Assembly (NCBI RefSeq): GCF_001982635.1
Contig: NZ_MKFI01000012.1
Span: 1-64,000, forward strand
DNA from: Bradyrhizobium mercantei
GTDB taxonomy: Bacteria; Pseudomonadota; Alphaproteobacteria; Rhizobiales; Xanthobacteraceae
Direction of reading: 5' to 3'
Length of the DNA stretch: 64,000 nt
Shown here: piece by piece, positions 61,701 to 64,000 of the stretch
Position numbering within the stretch: position 1 is the stretch's first letter
Layout of the letters: each line of letters starts with the position of its first letter
Made by a program: the position numbers and the translations under genes
The notes under the pieces: model-generated
Told to the model about the DNA's origin: nothing
What the model saw: the letters and a program-made list of their open reading frames with translations, nothing else
Databases searched by the model: none

Positions 61701-61787
61701 GGCAAGGAGCGCCGCGACGCTGACGCTGCCGAACAACGCGGCGCGAACGGACGCGCGGGACAAAGACCTGGAGAAGCCGGGAGCCAT
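49788..61787 (-). CDS. Giant two-partner-secretion exoprotein, filamentous haemagglutinin family (TpsA)
   Basis: 3999 residues from MAPGFSRSLSRASVRAALFG, with no frame interruption over 12 kb. The signal peptide is about 1-35, followed by an Ala/Gln-rich helix (about 48-98). The haemagglutinin activity (TPS) domain spans about 110-290, with NWNSFNVG, WVALNRVVG, GAVYVINQNGIIFGG (the NPNGI-type motif as NQNGI, 203-207) and VGSLIAST. The long middle is beta-helical, Gly/Asp/Asn-rich with many GA-rich turns. The C-terminus (DUF3739-like region and an acidic DPNSAFQLIGDGQLNAEQ tail) resembles rhizobial FHA-like proteins. It is exported through a TpsB pore that is not in the window. Adhesion or host interaction is inferred from family. 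Large antisense ORFs here are shadows. Confidence 0.92.
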   Translation of the reverse strand: MAPGFSRSLSRASVRAALFGSVSVAALLANAPVAARPFGSAGTASPSAAAMAASQSTAQDAAAAAKQGQDAMARATRAIQAMQALQSAARSSAQASQRSVTLPQVAVPNGLAPGGLQVAPGWQGANAPTQAVDAAGQTQVGIQQTRAQAILNWNSFNVGARTTLTYDQQGNANWVALNRVVGSTAPSQILGNIKADGAVYVINQNGIIFGGASQVNVGSLIASTAGITDTQFLSNGIYSPQASGQYVPSFTDARGAVKVEAGALISTSAPSSVTQGGGFVLLMGTEVSNAGSISAPRGQVQLAAGNDFLLRPGYSTDANQASTTRGNEISPIVRDAIAAVGNSGLIFAQQGDITLAGRSISQDGVLVATTSVNTRGTIHLLNAASDAAGSITLGGGSLTAILPELDSTDTALDSQRSQLVADSSAFAHVPVANAQFDNLSRLSDRLDQGRIEVVSGGDVIFKDGSVTQAQGGQVSVSAGRRVFAESGSIIDVSGVRGVLLPMSANNLLINVQGNELRDSPVNRDQDALKNADVWIDARDLVLVPAGTGGYATDRYYTPGGLLEVSGYLANTAHRIGEWAAIGGTVTLSAQEVVAQKGAVFDVSGGSVSYQGGYIQTTNLLGADGRLYSVGQARADMQFYGFGGGFIREHKLGGKVAPNLTEIWTSPFGNGRLTRRWEDGYTIGRDAGSLILSTPTSVFEADIVADVVTGSRQTTARPVGTTDGYKLSQNVAPLQGKLALGGYSGLGLTDASAARVVFGRTPEISDALNVTSVLPDDRIGTALFNSDALNAARLGGLNIASSKEIVVEAPLELAPGAQVTFTAPHVEIGANVTTHGGSVTLTNLMHAVFGQGQNEQWWALRDADGKSQMTIGQNVTVDLSGLWSNALTGTDVSGQAHVDGGNFTVSTTGGVTLAGGSLIDVSSGGAILATGKTKGGKGGNVGLVANDYSHLVWTQFFTNPLVLDGTIRAYGFAGGGTLTLNAGQEIAIGEAVADALVLDPALFQSGFTAYNISSNTGIQIGEGTRVDAVVPVYRFIQNSYSAPSGSLVADAAELWTPPRFTIDSFKQSATQRVGADVTFWSLHDFTLAKGASINVDPGRSVSIYANRQTVIEGAITAPAGNILITSLQDAPGDTRYNMGYGEFGLTRSFWIGDDAVLDVSARDAVGRDDRGLSYAAIPDGGSVRIGGTGALDADGYPVISDAFVIVRPGALIDASGTSAVVDVQNGKAYVPTPAASDGGAISLYSSFGIVLDGTLRAAAGGSGASGGSLSLTMSSRGYVVGQPDAHSPYAAGDLPEAFQRSRDITLVQRAAGSGLSADLLPGEADPALQYGRTVIGVDQIAKGSFGSLSLYTRDLLLFDGNVDLSLSRSLHLSSGVIAAAPGTSSGTIHLSAPYVRFDGVYDAAKAQAQVGYSPGINNLRVRNPAAGGSFTVSGDLIDLYGNVQFGATGVQGSGDVDLGRPKSIPFDARGFHQVTLQSNGDIRFGTGGLDVENLALTADQIYPLSSAVATITVGLRPNGIFSAYDPDASLIIRRNDDATPAVPASVFGDLIFVAANIDQGGVVRAPLGRIWFNNYNQGIANDAPSSSRVIFRGGSITSASAAGLTMPFGGTSDGITYQGADGTLRNLAGASYDDHAGNTLIASGVSISAVSVVGEAGAVLDLTGGGTLTGAGFVSGRGGSVDVLKTALVNANPVNNYSAAGNKVYAIVPGTAANYAPVIATNGAGDPAIGQQITLPSGVPGVPAGTYTLLPSSYALVPGGYRVELGATGTAVMAPVAAGNGSIVTSGFLGVANTGIKDTLPTRVIITSGQTTRLYSQYNETGYADFERAQAATFGGFRPRLPEDGKVLQISLLTPVGGGKSLSFAGTALFDGAKGGVDGTLIITPSNTSSGPAVLDITAPGAAAIAGHTSVSSDDINAFKAPTLLLGGSSTFFSEGPGDGAKIYFSGASTAAVNLLDGATIRAGQVFLVGAAVNMAGGATIDTRGLSGNVIDSTLGYVYGNIAPYSTASPAGSPAVLAVANGWFQFLDAVGPGKISIASGASLLTDGSVVLAAPGGLTMGDVNFAARYLNVTQEQVNVGTEAALAAAQAAGQLPSGWNLTQSVLDKLLRPSTTAGSPALEQLIITASRAFNMIGSVDLDATRQGAGSSGALKFVLNTPAIYGLGTASDTASVTADTLVWNGIRSGSGTASSPYGSQAPAAVLPGGPGTGLGHLAITANEILFGYDASLSKPTDGATLNRLVLGFSDVTLTAAKRITSNSDGTLKVGLSQGSNGVLQGGVLTIATPLITASNGAKLDVAAGAALRLVTPAGSAPADTLGVTDLGGTLAFSGDSVLVDTAFALPSGKLTLNATHDLVLGGNAVLDLSGRSIAFFDVTKFSWGGDLILNSANGNIIQNAGSLIDVSAVNNAAGTIAAKAIDAAHGQVAFGGTLEGSSTGDYDSGQFTVAAQNFGDFAALNAKLNDAGFFSARSFDLRQGSLVIGDGVKASTVTVSVDQGSLTVAGRIDASGAKPGTVRLSARDDLWLTSNAVLDVHGSVLQTDSYGAAIEADNTAHVELTTTKGTMTLAAGATIDMTSPDGAARGKLELNAPRRGGTGGDGAGANDIAIDARGPLKISGARSIAMNAFRTYDLPGGSIIDQAYLDGLNANSAAFINAALQNGGLQNRLAGLAAYGSAFHLRPGLAIKSNGDLSTRGDLDFSGYRYGPSADPAVRGSGEPGVVVVRAAGDFKINGSITDGFAPPPDSPDSRKTLLNMANGPLTSNYVVTSQGAVILAGSVLPRTAGKINLTLTFGDNTKIGVTPLAANPTPIAVVLIQPYKLGSGAPTTLATLKGGKIIAPDGTVLHDASNPATAAIKRGELWPIGTTITKGAYFDRQLINGTLALYVKGFTLPPLTDHSLFADYTFNQNIAVPVGFVLPQNMQVTLTGPGDNKIWAIAPMLAPQMQSWSMRLVGGADLASADGRALQTADSLAGSGNVVLNNPFNVTTNKPTTPGVSVVRTGTGDLEILAGGNYDQQTPFGVYTAGTAIRETGTAQNDPYNISRGKFFDGTLLGAANADYESTLGSQRMYYPEHGGDFLLVAQGDVKGTLTTRATEIGTWLWRQGGTEIGQYTAWGINFGSYTFNPSLGDNQLALNLSAFAGLGTLGGGNVTLQAGGTVGGAGRGLIIAVGGSGRVMGDGSLVQTGGGTLSVKAGNVGTGGNQFVNLRGAMDIATGDFGSMTATNTRTDAGADPRPINPLTTYSMTTLDGGDFVPGDSVINVRARGDLAVGTILDPGRAGVTGLTAAGNGSTTGDGASWFTLWTGTTAVNEFAAGGSLASGTAPDISRFLPPVMRAIAANGNIYNAGGGMLLPSPGSVLEVLAQGSIFGGSPAMGQLMTSTSSLATPFRPAWAILNSNQYGLAVTASNYWGDYAAVNDQIGGSPVYSYNAGGYLFAFDANTVKDKAVLDQVEPARIYAVSGDIAGITYGQIITAMRTIGGVAVSTDYYQAAGALRMLAGGDIVNTKGLILHGDADDVSTIAAGGSVIYAGWPGFNTNPKGGLTITGPGTLEITAARNIYQGSIATVESIGALAAGDKRPGANVVMQAGVGAGEIGVGQVDWTGFARLYLDPDNLAGAGPLADQHGKVAKTYGDELYDWLTARFGYSGAKADALGYFFTLPAEQQRVFLRQVYYAELTAGGREYNDASGPRPGSYLRGREAIAALFPNDAAYRGDITMFTAASGTPGAANYKIQSGFVHTDFGGDIQFLTPGGGVTIGTEGLLPGADAGLITQGAGNIQIYSQNSVLMGLSRIMTTFGGNIVIWSAEGDINAGRGAKTTVIYTPPKRTYDGYGNITISPVTPSSGAGIATLQPIPEVPRGTVDLIAPLGTVDAGEAGIRASSFVNIAALHIVNAANIQAQGGVIGVPVVQAPNMGALSEASNTAGASAKQAAVPPPRTNDQPSVIIVEVLGYGGGDGGDDQKRRGNDKQSQYDPNSAFQLIGDGQLNAEQLKKLTPDERRQVVN

Positions 61788-61931
61788 GGAATCGCTTTCT
61801 TGCGCGGGCGACGCGGAGCCGAATATTCGTGTCCCGGCGCCAGCACCGGGACCCTTGCGGCTGTGACGATCCCGAATGGGTCGACCCGCACGCCGGACTC
61901 GCACTTTTTTCGTAACCCGCGCGTCGCCTCC

Positions 61932-62927
61932 TCAGCTCAGCAGCACAATGCCGCCGGGAAGTGTTTTCGCCTTCACGCCGAAGGCCTGCTCGAGCTGGAG
62001 GAGAACCTCGTCGATCCGGTCGATGTGAAAGCGGCCGTTGATCAGATGGGCGTTCAGCTCGGCATTGACGACGAAGATCCGGCCCGATCGGTACCTGTTC
62101 ACCTCCTCCACCACCTTGGGCAAAGGCGTGTAGCGGAAGATCAGCAAACCTTCTTGCCAGGCCGCTTCGACGGCGGGATCGATTGCGACGATGTCGCTCA
62201 TGCGTCTGCCGTCATAGGCGATCTGCTGCCGTTCGCGAACAATGCGAGCATTCCCCTGATGCTCGACGCGAACCTCGCCGCCGAGACAGGTGACGCGCAC
62301 CTCGGCTCCGAGGTAGCGCACGTCAAACGAGGCGTGCGTCGCGACCGTTTGACCGCTCGACGCGATCACGGTCACGGGTCTCGAGACCTGCGGGGTGGTT
62401 GCGATCGATGCCTGTCCCGAGATCAGCTCGATCCGGCTGGTGTCGCCATGGTCCGGCCGCAGGGCGATGCTGGTTCGTGAGTCCAGGTTGATCGACACGC
62501 TGTCGCTCAATGCGAGCTTGCGCTGCTCCCCCGTCCCCGTCCGATAGTCCGCCGCAAGCTCGGACCATGACGGCCAGAGTTCGAGCGGCGGACGCAGCGC
62601 CACCGCTCCAGCCGCGACGGCGGCGGTCGCGAGGCCGCCGCGAAGCACTAGCCTGCGCGTCATCACGCGCTTGGCTTCGCCATCCAGCAAGACGCCAAGC
62701 GATGCAGGATCGTAGCGGAGATTATGACCGGCGTTGCCGACCGTGTCCCAAAGCTTGCTGGCCTTCGCAAAGGCAATCGCATGAGCTGCGCTCTGGCGGC
62801 GCCACGCCTGGAATGCATCGGCATCGTCGACCGTCGCGTCGCCGGACGTCAAGCGCCGCACCCAGGCGTGAGCTTCACGCTCCATTGCGCCGAGCCCCAT
62901 CGCCGATTTGCCGCCTTTACCCGTCAT
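61932..62927 (-). CDS. FecR-family anti-sigma / cell-surface signalling protein
   Basis: 331 residues from MTGKGGKSAMGLGAMERE, with GAGG about 9 nt before the ATG at 62927; an upstream frame to 62990 is less likely. The N-terminal cytoplasmic DUF4880-type region (EAHAWVRRLTSG, QAWRRQSAAHAIAFAKASKLW) is followed by one membrane segment (93-111), a periplasmic FecR beta domain (YRTGTGEQRKLALSDSVSINLDSRT) and a C-terminal secretin/TonB-type STN-like end (NGRFHIDRIDEVLLQLEQAFGVKAKTLPGG). It should bind and control the ECF sigma factor encoded upstream. Confidence 0.9.
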   Translation of the reverse strand: MTGKGGKSAMGLGAMEREAHAWVRRLTSGDATVDDADAFQAWRRQSAAHAIAFAKASKLWDTVGNAGHNLRYDPASLGVLLDGEAKRVMTRRLVLRGGLATAAVAAGAVALRPPLELWPSWSELAADYRTGTGEQRKLALSDSVSINLDSRTSIALRPDHGDTSRIELISGQASIATTPQVSRPVTVIASSGQTVATHASFDVRYLGAEVRVTCLGGEVRVEHQGNARIVRERQQIAYDGRRMSDIVAIDPAVEAAWQEGLLIFRYTPLPKVVEEVNRYRSGRIFVVNAELNAHLINGRFHIDRIDEVLLQLEQAFGVKAKTLPGGIVLLS

Positions 62928-63021
62928 GCAGACTTGCCTCGCAGCGCACCTCGTCGGCTGCCTCCGCAGCCCGGACGCCCGCTTGTCCAATTGACGTTCG
63001 CCATGGCCATAAACCGCACAA

Positions 63022-63525
63022 CTATTTTCCGAGCTTCAATGCGCAATGTTCCTGGGCGAGGCGGAGCTCCTTCTCGACCAAACGCAGCGAGACCCCGAGC
63101 CGGTTGGCGATTTCCCGCTGCGGCATCCCCTGAAGGCGCGCCGCCAGCAGGATGACCCGGCGGCGCGGCGTCAGCTCCGCAATCGCCTTCTCCAGCGCCT
63201 CGATCTCGAAACGGGCCTCCGCGATCTGGCCGGGCCCCGGGGCGTCGTCCACGATATGCAGCAGATCCTGGACCTCGTTGCGCGCCAAACGCCGTTTCTC
63301 GGCCCGCTGCCGGTCGATTGCGACGTTGACGGCCATGCGGAACAGATAGGCCGCCGGGCTTTGCACCGACCCCGCCACCTCGGCCTTCCCGAGACGCACA
63401 TAGGTGTCCTGCAACGCATCGCTGGCAAGCTCCGCCGATCCCAGACGGCGGCTTAGCCGCAGCTTGAGATCATCGTAACGGGCAGCCAGGAAGCTGCGGA
63501 GCATGGTCCGGGTTGCGTCACTCAT
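63022..63525 (-). CDS. ECF-type RNA polymerase sigma factor (FecI-like)
   Basis: 167 residues. Region 2 is ALQDTYVRLGKAE ... SPAAYLFRMAVNVAIDRQRAEKR, and region 4 is LTPRRRVILLAARLQGMPQREIANRLGVSLRLVEKELRLAQEHC. Lengths and spacing fit FecI-type iron/surface-signalling sigma factors. Placed between the TonB-like protein and FecR, it probably transcribes the exoprotein operon when a surface signal arrives. Confidence 0.92.
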   Translation of the reverse strand: MSDATRTMLRSFLAARYDDLKLRLSRRLGSAELASDALQDTYVRLGKAEVAGSVQSPAAYLFRMAVNVAIDRQRAEKRRLARNEVQDLLHIVDDAPGPGQIAEARFEIEALEKAIAELTPRRRVILLAARLQGMPQREIANRLGVSLRLVEKELRLAQEHCALKLGK

Positions 63526-63535
63526 CGCAGCACGA

Positions 63536-64000
63536 TCAGTTCGCTCCGCCGCTGGTACGGATTGCGTCGATACCGGCGCAGTCCTGCGCCTGCTCGGACG
63601 GACGCGGCGCCACGACCATCGTGAGGGGTTGCGAGATGCCCGGCGGAGGCACCTCCTTCATCTTCAATCCGCGAAGGGTGGTCTCGATCGCGCTATCGAT
63701 GCGCGCATCGCCGCTCTTGCCCAGCAGTCGGGTCTGGTCGACAGTTCCCGTCGGAGCGATCCAGAACTGCACGGCGATCCGGTAACGGCCCGGCCGCAGC
63801 GCGCTGTCCCTGCAGAATGCCTCCCGAACGCGCTCCTGCACCACGGCGTAGTAACGGGCACGAAGGACTGGATCGCCCTTTCGCGTATCGACGTCGGCCG
63901 TTGTCCGCTGCCCGGCAGCCGGAGACGCGGACACAATCACCACTGCATTCTCCGACACCAGACGGCCGACAAGGCCGGTTCCATCAAGCAGGAGCTGCAA
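63536..64000 (-). CDS. TonB C-terminal/STN-domain protein, C-terminal part; runs off right edge
   Basis: Partial, 154 residues visible, with the stop at 63536; the true start is right of the window and the TTG at the edge is not a start. The visible part begins LLLDGTGLVGRLVSENAVVIVSA, a secretin/TonB short N-terminal (STN) signature. A TonB-C-like domain follows (YYAVVQERVREAFCRDSALRPGRYRIAVQFWIAPTGTVDQTRLL ... LRGLKMKEVPPPG). It ends 10 bp before the sigma factor gene. STN plus TonB-C proteins occur in TpsA/ECF/FecR loci and are thought to take part in surface signalling. Confidence 0.85.
   Translation of the reverse strand: MQLLLDGTGLVGRLVSENAVVIVSASPAAGQRTTADVDTRKGDPVLRARYYAVVQERVREAFCRDSALRPGRYRIAVQFWIAPTGTVDQTRLLGKSGDARIDSAIETTLRGLKMKEVPPPGISQPLTMVVAPRPSEQAQDCAGIDAIRTSGGAN

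Overview
The window is GC-rich alphaproteobacterial DNA and most resembles the Bradyrhizobium group. The basis is codon use, the gene families present, and intergenic palindromic elements (about 6727-6824, 7600-7671 and 27111-27286) of a type I associate with Bradyrhizobium genomes. The genus is inference. I see no tRNA, rRNA, transposase, integrase or CRISPR array.

Layout. (1) 1-3496, minus: N-terminal part of a giant repeat protein with near-identical 170-173-residue units, cut by the left edge. (2) 3.7-6.6 kb: small secreted proteins, including two tandem DUF3617 paralogues. (3) 6.8-31 kb: an amine or amino-acid catabolic island. It has a minus-strand operon (PuuC-like aldehyde dehydrogenase, class III aminotransferase, two SDRs) divergent from a plus-strand unit (Tm-1-like/UPF0261 protein, HAD hydrolase, second class III aminotransferase). 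Next come gamma-glutamyltransferase and an amidohydrolase / COG0523 GTPase / LIV-type ABC transporter / copper amine oxidase / small secreted protein series. It ends with a LuxR-type regulator, a NylB-like serine hydrolase and a Tat-exported peptide-binding protein. (4) 31-42.7 kb: a nine-gene minus-strand amide operon (amidase, FmdA-type formamidase/acetamidase, UrtABCDE-like ABC transporter, SDR, second amidase), divergent from an AmiC/AmiR-like sensor and antiterminator pair. (5) 43-45 kb: a Crp/Fnr regulator and two small secreted proteins sharing a duplicated upstream region and signal-peptide start. (6) 45.1-49.7 kb: an RND efflux adaptor and pump. (7) 49.8-64 kb, minus: a 3999-residue two-partner-secretion haemagglutinin-like exoprotein, with FecR-type anti-sigma, ECF sigma and a partial TonB-type protein upstream.

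Two regulatory patterns stand out. First, an 18-bp palindrome, ATCCACC-N4-GGTGGAT, occurs perfectly or with one to two mismatches in four intergenic regions of the 11-28 kb island, 70-163 bp from the start codons. This suggests a local regulon whose best candidate regulator in the window is the LuxR-type protein at 27326-28000. Second, the amide operon has a near-consensus promoter (40832-40861) and a leader of about 285 nt containing a strong intrinsic terminator (40659-40705). That is the architecture expected for attenuation relieved by the ANTAR protein AmiR, encoded divergently.

Together the central 36 kb looks like a scavenging system for amines, gamma-glutamyl or amide-linked compounds and short amides: uptake, hydrolysis, deamination or transamination, then aldehyde oxidation. 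The exact substrates cannot be read from sequence alone.
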